Below are positions 1 through 7,848 of a stretch of 58,140 nt of DNA, piece by piece (position 1 is the first letter of the stretch; every line of letters begins with the position of its first letter). Position numbers and translations under genes: made by a program. Origin of the DNA: Parachlamydiaceae bacterium (lineage in GTDB: Bacteria; Chlamydiota; Chlamydiia; Chlamydiales; Parachlamydiaceae); contig JASBUW010000133.1 in the NCBI GenBank assembly GCA_030147755.1, forward strand, positions 1-58,140, written 5' to 3'. The notes under the pieces are model-generated. The model ran no database searches and was not told the DNA's origin. It was given only the letters and a program-made list of their open reading frames with translations.

Positions 1-162
1 CTAATCGCAGCCTAGTTTCTTATTTTAAGCGTGGGCTGCGCTATCTTCTAAGATGCGCACAACGATTTATTTGTCTACCAAGTTTATGGGATTTATTTCA
101 TTGGTGTACAAAATTAATAAGATAAATTGATAGGTGTTAAGCAAACATTAATCATTTTTTAA

Positions 163-192
163 TTGACTAAAAATCAAATAATTTGTTATACT
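163..192 (+). promoter_or_regulatory. Predicted sigma70-type promoter of the symporter leader
   Basis: TTGACT at 163-168 and TATACT at 187-192 are separated by 18 bp, close to the major sigma consensus. The predicted start near 199 would give an RNA with about 75 nt before the small leader ORF. In that RNA, TTATCAAAG just after the promoter and CTTTGATAA just before the leader ribosome binding site can pair as a 9-bp stem. Positions 1-162 hold no gene I can support. Confidence 0.55.
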
Positions 193-273
193 GATTATCA
201 AAGCTGTTTGCTTATTCATAACCTGTTTAGGGTATGAGGTAAAAGCTAAGAACTTTGATAAGAAGGAATTTTT

Positions 274-396
274 ATGCAACCGATCTGTCAGCGATCAGAT
301 ATAAATAAATTGCGGCCTTTTGCCGTTGAATGTGTTTCTCTTTCTTTTGTTCTTGCTGCCCACCATCATCCCCATCATTCTTTACACTCTTGCTAA
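274..396 (+). CDS. His-rich 40-aa leader peptide upstream of symporter
   Basis: This is a small ORF with its own ribosome binding site (AAGGA at 263-267, 6 nt before the ATG). Its C-terminal end reads AAHHHPHHSLHSC, so six of nine consecutive codons (361-387) are His. The product has no other recognisable feature. The position, between a good promoter and a transporter gene and directly before competing hairpins, resembles an amino-acid attenuation leader such as hisL. A His-rich metal-binding peptide is the main alternative. I infer translation from the binding site and context only. Confidence 0.5.
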   Translation: MQPICQRSDINKLRPFAVECVSLSFVLAAHHHPHHSLHSC

Positions 397-398
397 TC

Positions 399-442
399 GA
401 TTCGCCTTTGACGAATCAAAACTCTATTTAATACGTTTGATT
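399..442 (+). promoter_or_regulatory. Two mutually exclusive hairpins (possible attenuator)
   Basis: GATTCG (399-404) can pair with CGAATC (412-417), while AATCAAA (414-420) can pair with TTTGATT (436-442). The two stems share bases 414-417, so only one can form. The second stem is followed by the T-rich stretch GGTTAATTTTAATTT. A ribosome on the leader stop codon (394-396) would cover the first stem; one stalled on the upstream His codons would not. This is the geometry expected for transcription attenuation, although both stems are short. Confidence 0.35.
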
Positions 443-471
443 ACAGGTTAATTTTAATTTAAGGATTAAAG

Positions 472-1857
472 ATGAATATTACTATTTTCGTGGGTGTACT
501 TGCTCTTCTTCAATTTATTTGTTTATGGGTAGGCAAAAGAGCTGCTCGCAATATGCAAGACCAAGAAGCTTATTTTCTGGCCAACCGAGAGGTACGTTTT
601 TTCCCTCTTTTTATGACATTTGTCGCCACTCAAATTGGCGGGGGATTAATTTTAGGATCGGCAGAAGAAGCTTATCAGTTTGGATGGACTGTGCTTCTGT
701 ATCCTTTAGGCGCTTGTCTAGGATTCGTGGTGCTCGCCTTAGGAGTGGGAAAAAAACTCGCGCAATTTCAAGTATCGACAGTCGCCGAGCTTTTTGAAGT
801 GGTATATCAATCTCGCATGCTAAAGAAAATTGCCTCCTTGCTTTCCATTATTTCCCTCTTCATGATTTTAATTGCACAAGTGATTGCTTCGCGCAAATTT
901 ATGCTAAGCTTAGGTTTAGATCACCCGCTTTTATTTTTGTCGTTTTGGAGCATTGTGATTGTCTATACTGTCAGAGGAGGACTCAAAGCCGTTGTCTCCA
1001 TTGATATTGTACAGGCACTTTTTTTCATCATTGTCTTTATGATTGGATTCGGCTTTATCCTGTATGACGGCTCTTTTACATTGCCTGCGATCGTGACAGC
1101 CGGATGGAATAGCCCTCTTTTTGAATTCGATACCACGAAGTTCAGTGGATGGTTGCTGATGCCTTTGCTTTTTATGGTGATTGAGCAAGATATGGCGCAA
1201 CGCTGCTTTGCAGCGAATTCTCCACGCGTGGTCACCCAAGCAGCGGCGGCTTCTGCAGTATGTACACTAGTGGTTTGCGTGATTCCTGTCTTTATTGGCA
1301 TTTTAGGCAAACAAGCAGGTGTCGTCATGCAACCAGGCTCGAGTGTGTTTATGAATGTCATACAGGCCTTTACATCGCCTGCTATGTCTGCTTTCATTGG
1401 ATGTGCAGTGATGATGGCGATTCTATCGACTGCGATCTCTTTATTGAATGCGGTGAGTTCGAATTTGACCCAAGATTTTAACTTAGCTTCATTTAAAGGC
1501 GTACAATCCCTTGCCATGTGCCGTGGTATTACAGCCCTCATTGGAGTGGGAGCAATCATTGGTTCTTTTTATGCAAAAGAGATTGTCGGTCTTTTAATTC
1601 AGAGTTATGAACTCTCGGTTTATTGCTTACTTGTTCCTGTTTGTGCAGCTCTTTTTAATCCGAAAGGTCAAACCCTTGCCGCATGGATGGCTGTCATTCT
1701 AGGTGGAGTGGGGTTTTGGCTATCACGCTCAGCAGAATGGGGCTTACCCAAAGAAATTATGTGCTTAGGCTTATCTGCAAGCGGCTATCTGTTAGGATTG
1801 GCGTGGCTCAAATGGCAAGCTTGGATGCTGCGCTCGGAGAGTAGTTTGAAAATTTAA
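472..1857 (+). CDS. Sodium:solute symporter family transporter
   Basis: This 461-aa protein is almost entirely hydrophobic, with about 12-13 membrane spans, and has the look of the SSS/PutP family: an N-terminal FVATQIGGGLILGSAEEAY segment matching the first broken helix, and GGLKAVVSIDIVQ in the middle. Such proteins import amino acids, sugars or vitamins with Na+ through the inner membrane. The start has AAGGA 6 nt upstream. The substrate cannot be read from the sequence. The His-rich leader upstream makes histidine a testable guess for an organism that probably takes amino acids from its host. It is convergent with the collagen-like gene across a large inverted repeat. Confidence 0.85.
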   Translation: MNITIFVGVLALLQFICLWVGKRAARNMQDQEAYFLANREVRFFPLFMTFVATQIGGGLILGSAEEAYQFGWTVLLYPLGACLGFVVLALGVGKKLAQFQVSTVAELFEVVYQSRMLKKIASLLSIISLFMILIAQVIASRKFMLSLGLDHPLLFLSFWSIVIVYTVRGGLKAVVSIDIVQALFFIIVFMIGFGFILYDGSFTLPAIVTAGWNSPLFEFDTTKFSGWLLMPLLFMVIEQDMAQRCFAANSPRVVTQAAAASAVCTLVVCVIPVFIGILGKQAGVVMQPGSSVFMNVIQAFTSPAMSAFIGCAVMMAILSTAISLLNAVSSNLTQDFNLASFKGVQSLAMCRGITALIGVGAIIGSFYAKEIVGLLIQSYELSVYCLLVPVCAALFNPKGQTLAAWMAVILGGVGFWLSRSAEWGLPKEIMCLGLSASGYLLGLAWLKWQAWMLRSESSLKI

Positions 1858-1876
1858 TAATCATTCTTATTAAACG

Positions 1877-1905
1877 ATGTCGCTAAGCCCTTTAGGGCGA
1901 CTCAG
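1877..1905. repeat. Dispersed repeat word CTAAGCCCTTTAGGGCG, copy 1
   Basis: The stretch around CGCTAAGCCCTTTAGGGCG just after the symporter recurs at 57951-57974 and partly at 58032-58051, the other end of the window. The core AGCCCTTTAGGGC is a short near-palindrome. It belongs to the intergenic repeat population and could serve as a terminator stem for the symporter. Confidence 0.6.
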
Positions 1906-1920
1906 AAACGGCTCCTTAAG

Positions 1921-2249
1921 TAACTCATCTACGCAAATTGAAGTTTGAACAATTCTAGCTAATCGCGGTAGCGATTAAAAGAGCCCCGCGTGAAGCGAAA
2001 GGCCGGTTAGGCCTGTAGCGGAACGTGGGGTTAGCGATGCAAAAAATAATTGAGCTGCGGTTAGCAGCGATAGATTAATGAGACGTTCATACTTGTCGTC
2101 GCTTCCGCGACTCTAATTTTATTTTGGATCAGATCCCCACGTTCCGCTACAGGCCTACCGGCCTTTCGCTTCACGCAGGGCTACCCACTTTTGATCGCTA
2201 CCGCGATTAGCTAGAATTGTTCAAACTTCAATTTGCGTAAGATGAGTTA
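1921..2249. repeat. Large inverted repeat, about 110-115-bp arms
   Basis: The arm 1921-2030 reappears inverted at 2135-2249 with only a few mismatches and small gaps, around a 104-bp centre. The arms contain smaller palindromes such as AATCGCGGTAGCGATT. The element fills the gap between the convergent symporter and collagen-like genes. No ORF, transposase or clear terminal signature is present. It may act as a bidirectional terminator or be a miniature mobile palindrome. Confidence 0.85.
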
Positions 2250-2257
2250 AGTAAAAA

Positions 2258-2995
2258 CTATTGAATTTGATGAATTTCAATAAAAGCTGATACAGGTGAC
2301 CTATCCCCAATAGCACCACTTTCTAAAGTAATATTACCAACAGTATTTAAGTTCACTAAGCTAATTACCGTGCCCGGAGCAGGTATTGGAATGTCGAATG
2401 TAACACCTCCTAATAGGCCTATCAATGTTCGATTACTAAATAAAGAGGCAGGAATAATGGTGGTAGTCCCGTTATCATTCGTTTGCACACCAACTAAACT
2501 ATCACCCTGGACAATAGAGATACCATACATAATTTGATAACTTCCAGGTGTATTGATTATGATGTCCCCACCAGAACCACCACCCACCCAAGAGATCGTT
2601 CCACCACTATCACTTAAACTTGTAAATATAACAGGATTGTTAGGCTGGATTGCTTGTCCGTCAGCCAAAGTGTATAGGGATATAAAATTAGCCAAAGGTG
2701 CTGGCCCTGTTGGTCCTACCGGTCCCGTTAGTCCTGTTGCCCCTGTTAGTCCTGTTGGTCCTGTTAACCCTATTGAACCTTGTGGTCCCGTGGGCCCTGT
2801 TGGCCCTTGTGGGCCTGTTGGACCTTGTTGAGGTGTTCTATTATCACATCGTAAAAGTTTATTGATTACTCTACAAATAGGAGGATTACGCTTATGACAC
2901 TTATTAGAACTTCGATAGCGAGCTGGACTAATTAAACAATCGTTACCTTGATTTTGAAATAGGGTTTCCGCTTGAGTATTTGCCACACAAAGCAC
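2258..2995 (-). CDS. Collagen-like surface protein with C-terminal globular domain
   Basis: The protein has a Cys/Arg-rich N-terminal third, then about 14 Gly-X-Y triplets of the GPTGPQ/GLTGPT type (roughly residues 57-97), then a 140-residue beta-rich C-terminal domain like the trimeric C1q/BclA-type heads of bacterial collagen-like proteins. It is probably exported and surface-exposed. The in-frame start is a GTG (2993-2995) without a ribosome binding site. A well-placed ATG (3022-3024, preceded by AGAGGAAT) encodes a signal-like [13 protein letters not shown], but in another frame that would have to shift by -1 to join ANTQAE. The real 5' end is therefore uncertain, and the gene may be frameshifted. 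Confidence 0.75.
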   Translation of the reverse strand: MLCVANTQAETLFQNQGNDCLISPARYRSSNKCHKRNPPICRVINKLLRCDNRTPQQGPTGPQGPTGPTGPQGSIGLTGPTGLTGATGLTGPVGPTGPAPLANFISLYTLADGQAIQPNNPVIFTSLSDSGGTISWVGGGSGGDIIINTPGSYQIMYGISIVQGDSLVGVQTNDNGTTTIIPASLFSNRTLIGLLGGVTFDIPIPAPGTVISLVNLNTVGNITLESGAIGDRSPVSAFIEIHQIQ

Positions 2996-3112
2996 AAAGA
3001 TAAGAGATAGATGTAAGAATTCATATTCCTCTAATTGAGTTACTGGTTTTAAACAATTGTCAAAAAACAGATATTAAAATTTTAAATATCTTTTAGCAAT
3101 GTTTTTAATTTT

Positions 3113-3688
3113 TCAATTGAACAGTTTACTTTGAAACTTATTCATACCAAACGCTACAACCAGCACTTTGAGAATCTCACCCGGAATAAAAGGCACGCAT
3201 CCCATCATGATAACATGATTCCAACCCACATAAGCTGCCAGCATCCACATGCCTAATGTCAGTTGTAAAGCACAAGACACAAGGCCACCAATCAATAGCG
3301 TGACGTTTCTTGACCAAAAACTTTTTTCTACGAACCAGCCCATGCAAAAGGCTTGCGCACAGAAACCCAAGACATAACCACCTTTAGGTCCCAAAAAGAT
3401 CAAGGGATCCACCGTTCCCCCCGATAATACGGGAAGTCCCATGAGAATCTCTGCAAAGTAACACAAAATCGCTAACGCTCCTGCACGGCTTCCCAAACTC
3501 ACGCCAATCAATAAAACGGCTAATGTTTGAAAAGTAATAGGAACTGGCGTAAAAGGTAAAACCAACTTAATTTGACTGCAAAATGCAAGTAGAAGCGAAG
3601 CTCCTATGATTTGAAGTCCCATTTGCCATGTCATGGCATTTAAAACAGCTCTTTGACTTGTTTGTGCATAAGATGTAAGTGCAACCAT
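3113..3688 (-). CDS. bioY: BioY family biotin transporter
   Basis: This is a 191-aa membrane protein with about six spans. It has the BioY signature of a hydrophobic core with LPFTPVPITFQTLAVLL near the N-terminus, and SGGTVDPLIFLGPKGGYVLGF in the middle. BioY is the substrate-binding S component of the ECF biotin importer and in chlamydiae supplies biotin from the host. I chose the ATG at 3688 because AAGGATAGG lies just upstream; the ATG 18 nt earlier (3706) has no binding site. No ECF ATPase genes are adjacent, so energising subunits must be elsewhere or the protein works alone. Confidence 0.9.
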   Translation of the reverse strand: MVALTSYAQTSQRAVLNAMTWQMGLQIIGASLLLAFCSQIKLVLPFTPVPITFQTLAVLLIGVSLGSRAGALAILCYFAEILMGLPVLSGGTVDPLIFLGPKGGYVLGFCAQAFCMGWFVEKSFWSRNVTLLIGGLVSCALQLTLGMWMLAAYVGWNHVIMMGCVPFIPGEILKVLVVAFGMNKFQSKLFN

Positions 3689-3741
3689 AAAACCTATCCT
3701 TGTCATTTTCTATTTATAAAGACTAAGTATTTCATTAACAT

Positions 3742-6117
3742 TTATTCTTTAAAAGCAAAATAAGTGTACGTATCTAAACGATTAAACCATCCTTTTAACC
3801 AACGCCCTTCTTTTCTTTCAGGAGGAGCATGTTCCACGCGCAACATTAACATTTCTTTGGCTTTTACCACAAACTCCTCTACAGCAGACCGTCCAATTTG
3901 TGTCCCTTGCAAGCGTTCTAAAACTTGCAACAAGCCCCAGCCTTGTCCTTTATAACGTTCTTGATAAGTGAGCCCTTCTCCTTTGAAATTTAAATAGTCT
4001 AAGAGCGCGTAAATCCCTGCGGGAGTTTGAGCCAGGCGCTGAAATTGAAAGCGAATATGCGCCCGTTTATCGACAGGAATACGCGTTAAAAAAGAAGGTA
4101 AAGCTCTTTGTAAACGTTGCACCATAAATAAAGTTTGCAAATCAATATTTTGGACCAATAATAGGCGTAACTCTCGCAAAGCCTGTTGGTTTTGAGCTGC
4201 CTGAAAATCTTCACGTTTACGCCACGGACATCCTTTTGCCTGTTCTAACCACGCAGGCAAAATCACACCTTGCGTTTTCAAAAACAATAACAACTCCGGA
4301 AAAGACTCCTGAAAGATTTTAGGCACGTTTTCCGGATACCAAATGAAATGCCCTATTCCTAAAGAGGCAAATTCTTCGCCTTGATTCCAGGTGGTTAACC
4401 CATCATACTTTCTGCCGCATTCATTTTGCCAAATTTGCAACCCGATTTGCTGAGCAAGAGCAGGAGGAAGATGAACGACATTTTGATTATTTTGTGAGTT
4501 ACCACCCGTTAAATAGTCATAAGCCGCTTGTAAAGCACAAGAAACAGGACTAAACGTCAAAAGTAAGACATCTGCTTCAGCCAAAAACAGTTGATCCTGC
4601 GGATCGCACACCCCGATAGCTATCGTGAGAGGAACTTGTCTCTTAAGAAAATGAAAGAGTTTTTGCTCAGCCGGATATTTCCACACATTATAGGCAAAAT
4701 AGACACAAGTGGAAACACCTGCTGTCGCTTCTTCAATTTGCTGAAGCGTCTCTGCATCTAGATTCAAATTTTTAAAATAGAAGACTTGATGATGAGTTCC
4801 TGGAAAAGTCCACGCTGTTTGTTGCAACTCCCCTTGTAAACAAGAAGGAGCCACCAATAAGATTTTTTGAGTCGATAAATTGACAGGAAGCCATTGCTGA
4901 CCTTTTTCAAGGCGTAATGCCTTTTGCGCAATTTGTGCAGCTAAATCAGCATGCACAGAGGAATCAAATGTTGTTTCCGGTTGCGCTTCTCGAAATAATC
5001 CTCCCCGCTGCTTTAAATCCAAAATACGTTGCACAGATTGATTTAAACGCTCTTCTGAAAGACGTCCTTGTTTGACAGCTTCTACTAAGAAATGATGAAT
5101 TTTTAAAACATCTTCTAGGGTAATTTCAAATCCATTTTGAGAAGCTAGCAATTGTTTCCCACCCAACAAAATCACATCATGTCCCGCTTCTAAACTTTTA
5201 AGCGCCGCTTCTTCGAGAGAAAGAGATTGACTTAAAACACCTTGCATCGCTAGAGAATCGGTCACAATCACCCTCGAGAAATTCAATTCTTTTCGCAGCA
5301 ATTGCTCAACAGCTTTTTGCGAAAAAGTGACAATCTGTTCTTCATCTATAGCGGGTACGAAAAGATGAGCTGTCATAATCATGTCCGCCTCTTTTGCCAA
5401 GGTGCGAAAGGGAACTAATTCCACTTGTTCAAGTGCTGCGCGAGTTTTCTCGACTCGTGGTAAAGCCTCATGAGAGTCCACTTGCGTATCTCCATGCCCC
5501 GGAAAGTGTTTAAGAGCGGTCAACACGCCTGCTTTATGATACCCCTTCAGCATATATTGCCCCCAACGGGCCACTTTTTCAGGATCTGCACCGAAAGAAC
5601 GAATTCCAATCACTGGATTCGATGAACGACTAAAAACATCTACCACTGGAGCTAAATTCACATTAACACCCACTGCTTGAAGTTCCTGCCCGGTCATCCA
5701 TGCGCTGTCTTCGCCCCATTGCCAATTTTCCGTCTGTCCTAAAGCATAATTTCCAGGGAAAACAGTAAAACCTGCTTTCAAACGGTTGACCAATCCTCCT
5801 TCTTGATCCACAGCAATAAATAGTGGCAGCCGATGAGAAGTTTGATTAGCCATGAGCTGCAGTCCTCGACTTAACTCACGCACTTGCAAAGGACCTGTTA
5901 ATCCATTCGCCCATGTGTAATAGATGATGCCCCCCACATGTGCCTCTTGGATCAAACAACGCGCCTCTTCATTGTCTTCTTGGCCGTGAAAGTGCACCAT
6001 TAGTAGCTGACCCACTTTTTCTTCTAAACTGAGATCCGCTACTTCTAGGGTCGCATATAAAGAGACCATAAAACTTAACTGACTCAAAAAATGAAAGATC
6101 CATCGTCCTCTATACAT
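3742..6117 (-). CDS. NagZ-type GH3 beta-N-acetylhexosaminidase with extra C-terminal domain
   Basis: From the ATG at 6117 (GGGGAG 5 nt upstream) this gives 791 aa with a hydrophobic signal-like N-terminus. Residues about 30-375 form a GH3 catalytic domain with the NagZ signature KHFPGHGDT..DSH (203-216) and nucleophile Asp in VTDSLAMQG (D287). NagZ enzymes cut GlcNAc from muropeptides during peptidoglycan recycling. A second domain follows (about 380-545). The last 240 residues (about 553-791) form another compact domain with IWQNECG, SLGIGHFIWYP and GQGWGLLQVLE motifs. I know this region as a stand-alone hypothetical protein in other bacteria; its GIGH is reminiscent of lysozyme-like folds. 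The fusion suggests a joint role in murein processing. Confidence 0.85.
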   Translation of the reverse strand: MYRGRWIFHFLSQLSFMVSLYATLEVADLSLEEKVGQLLMVHFHGQEDNEEARCLIQEAHVGGIIYYTWANGLTGPLQVRELSRGLQLMANQTSHRLPLFIAVDQEGGLVNRLKAGFTVFPGNYALGQTENWQWGEDSAWMTGQELQAVGVNVNLAPVVDVFSRSSNPVIGIRSFGADPEKVARWGQYMLKGYHKAGVLTALKHFPGHGDTQVDSHEALPRVEKTRAALEQVELVPFRTLAKEADMIMTAHLFVPAIDEEQIVTFSQKAVEQLLRKELNFSRVIVTDSLAMQGVLSQSLSLEEAALKSLEAGHDVILLGGKQLLASQNGFEITLEDVLKIHHFLVEAVKQGRLSEERLNQSVQRILDLKQRGGLFREAQPETTFDSSVHADLAAQIAQKALRLEKGQQWLPVNLSTQKILLVAPSCLQGELQQTAWTFPGTHHQVFYFKNLNLDAETLQQIEEATAGVSTCVYFAYNVWKYPAEQKLFHFLKRQVPLTIAIGVCDPQDQLFLAEADVLLLTFSPVSCALQAAYDYLTGGNSQNNQNVVHLPPALAQQIGLQIWQNECGRKYDGLTTWNQGEEFASLGIGHFIWYPENVPKIFQESFPELLLFLKTQGVILPAWLEQAKGCPWRKREDFQAAQNQQALRELRLLLVQNIDLQTLFMVQRLQRALPSFLTRIPVDKRAHIRFQFQRLAQTPAGIYALLDYLNFKGEGLTYQERYKGQGWGLLQVLERLQGTQIGRSAVEEFVVKAKEMLMLRVEHAPPERKEGRWLKGWFNRLDTYTYFAFKE

Positions 6118-6322
6118 GTCCACTCCCCTGAAAAAGAGATCTTTATAACAAATTTCCGAGTTGAATCCATGTCTTTTTTTGAAATTTAGAATTTAAAGAA
6201 ATTTTAATTGAAATTAACAAAACGTTAATTGAATTAGCTTAACATTTAATAAATTTAACATTTACTTTAAATCAAATTTAGTATAAAATTTAACTTATTT
6301 ATTAAATTAATGGTGAATTAAA

Positions 6323-7837
6323 ATGCTATCTCCTTTAGATCAGACAAAATTGCGTCATCTTAGTCAAGGACACACTTTTATTGTGGATCAAAAACAAGAG
6401 CTTCGTCTTGCCACATGGGGCGAACGTCAAGTGCGTCATTTGCGTTGGGGATTAGCAGCACAGCAAAATGAAGCTGTGGCTGAACATTTGATTCAACAGC
6501 TTGCGGAAGCACAGGGAAAAGCGAATTATAAACCGACTTTAGAGGCAGTTGCCAAATTTATTAAAGTTTGTCAACAAACAGGATCTGCTTTTAAACGTCT
6601 AGAAAACGCCGTCTTTGCACATAAGTGTTTAGCGCAGATTCCTTCTCTTAAATTAGAAGAGCTCATTCAAGAAGACGGGAAACCGACCGATCAATTGTTT
6701 TCCATTCTCAAAAATAATTCTCTTCATTATGTCATTGCTAAAGCGAATCCAGAGCACAAAGAGACCTCTATTTTAATAGATGCGGAAGCAGTTTATATAC
6801 GTGCTAAAGCAGGAAAAAGCTTCTTAGACACGCCTGAGCATATTCAACTCATTTTAGATCGTTTACCAGCGGATCATATCGATACTCCTCATTTAACAGA
6901 ATTAAAGCAGTTAAGAGAACATCCTCAACAAGCAGATGCTGACCAGAAAATAGAAGAAATTTTAGCTAAAGTAGAACTGAGCCATTATCAGTATCAATCT
7001 TTAGCTGATTTAAAGACAAATGAGAAGGGAGCCCTCATTTCGCAAGCTTATTTGGCTGATGGAATAGAAGATCATGAACATTCCCATTGGAAAGATCTCC
7101 CTGCAGCTTTTCGTGAAAAAACAGATCAACCCACTTATATGTTTCGCGTTGTCACGCGCCTTCCTTTGTATGCATTAGAAAAAACATGGTGGGGAGTGTT
7201 ATCAACCGTTTTCCGTCATCTGTTGGATTTTCGTGCGCATGGACATTCGTGGGCAGAATTAACGGAACCGATTTATCAAGGACAAGAATTTAGTAAAAAG
7301 CAGAATATTTATAACGTCGGTTATTATTTTCATCCGCTTGATAGTCGCAAACGCTTTGAAAGTCCTGATCCCATGTCTTACATGCCGATTCCAAGCCATC
7401 AACTCATTGTAGAAGAAGTAGAGATTACAAAAGAGCAATTTGAAAAAGCACAGCTATACATGCATGAAGTGCAAGTGCTCATGAATAATCCTAACCGCCG
7501 ATTGAATGATCGTCCGCAAAATCCTGCATTATCGGCAGAAGAAGTAGAAAAAATTCAATATCTCTATAAATCCACATTGAAGAGCACGTGTACATGCTTT
7601 GCCAATACATTAAAAGAAGTGGTGACGGGAGAAGAAGTTGATCGTCGCGGTGCTTTTCGTCGTTGGATGAGTCCTAAGAAGGATTTTAAGAAATGGGATC
7701 GCATTGATACTTTCGTCGAAAAGACATTTCTCCTGCAATGGATCATTCGCCTACCACGGTTTATAGGGCGAATGGAACTTCCTTTTTGGGTGAAACATCA
7801 ACCAGCTAAAGCTAAAGTCATAGAACCGGAAGAATAA
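6323..7837 (+). CDS. Unknown 504-aa soluble protein
   Basis: I do not recognise a family. The N-terminal half is helical and Gln/Glu/Lys-rich. The C-terminal half has a conserved-looking block: GHSWAELTEP (about 295-304), YNVGYYFHP, and STCTCFANTLKEVV near 418-431. A His-Ser-Trp segment and a Cys in one domain would fit a papain-like or circularly permuted cysteine hydrolase, but this is only a guess. There is no signal peptide or membrane span. The upstream 150 bp is very AT-rich with TATAAA-like boxes, as for other candidate effectors in the window. Confidence 0.6.
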   Translation: MLSPLDQTKLRHLSQGHTFIVDQKQELRLATWGERQVRHLRWGLAAQQNEAVAEHLIQQLAEAQGKANYKPTLEAVAKFIKVCQQTGSAFKRLENAVFAHKCLAQIPSLKLEELIQEDGKPTDQLFSILKNNSLHYVIAKANPEHKETSILIDAEAVYIRAKAGKSFLDTPEHIQLILDRLPADHIDTPHLTELKQLREHPQQADADQKIEEILAKVELSHYQYQSLADLKTNEKGALISQAYLADGIEDHEHSHWKDLPAAFREKTDQPTYMFRVVTRLPLYALEKTWWGVLSTVFRHLLDFRAHGHSWAELTEPIYQGQEFSKKQNIYNVGYYFHPLDSRKRFESPDPMSYMPIPSHQLIVEEVEITKEQFEKAQLYMHEVQVLMNNPNRRLNDRPQNPALSAEEVEKIQYLYKSTLKSTCTCFANTLKEVVTGEEVDRRGAFRRWMSPKKDFKKWDRIDTFVEKTFLLQWIIRLPRFIGRMELPFWVKHQPAKAKVIEPEE

Positions 7838-7848
7838 TAGCTATTCTT

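Noticed and set aside
163-471. T-box riboswitch in the symporter leader
   Set aside because: No T-box consensus bulge sequence (GGGTGG-ACCGCG type) is present; the His-rich ORF gives a simpler explanation.
963-1559. 198-codon frame opposite the symporter
   Set aside because: It is antisense to a well-supported membrane protein, contains no family motif and has no ribosome binding site.
2553-2831. Gly/Pro/Val-rich frame opposite the collagen repeats
   Set aside because: It is a by-product of the GPTGPQ-type codons read on the other strand; no start signal.
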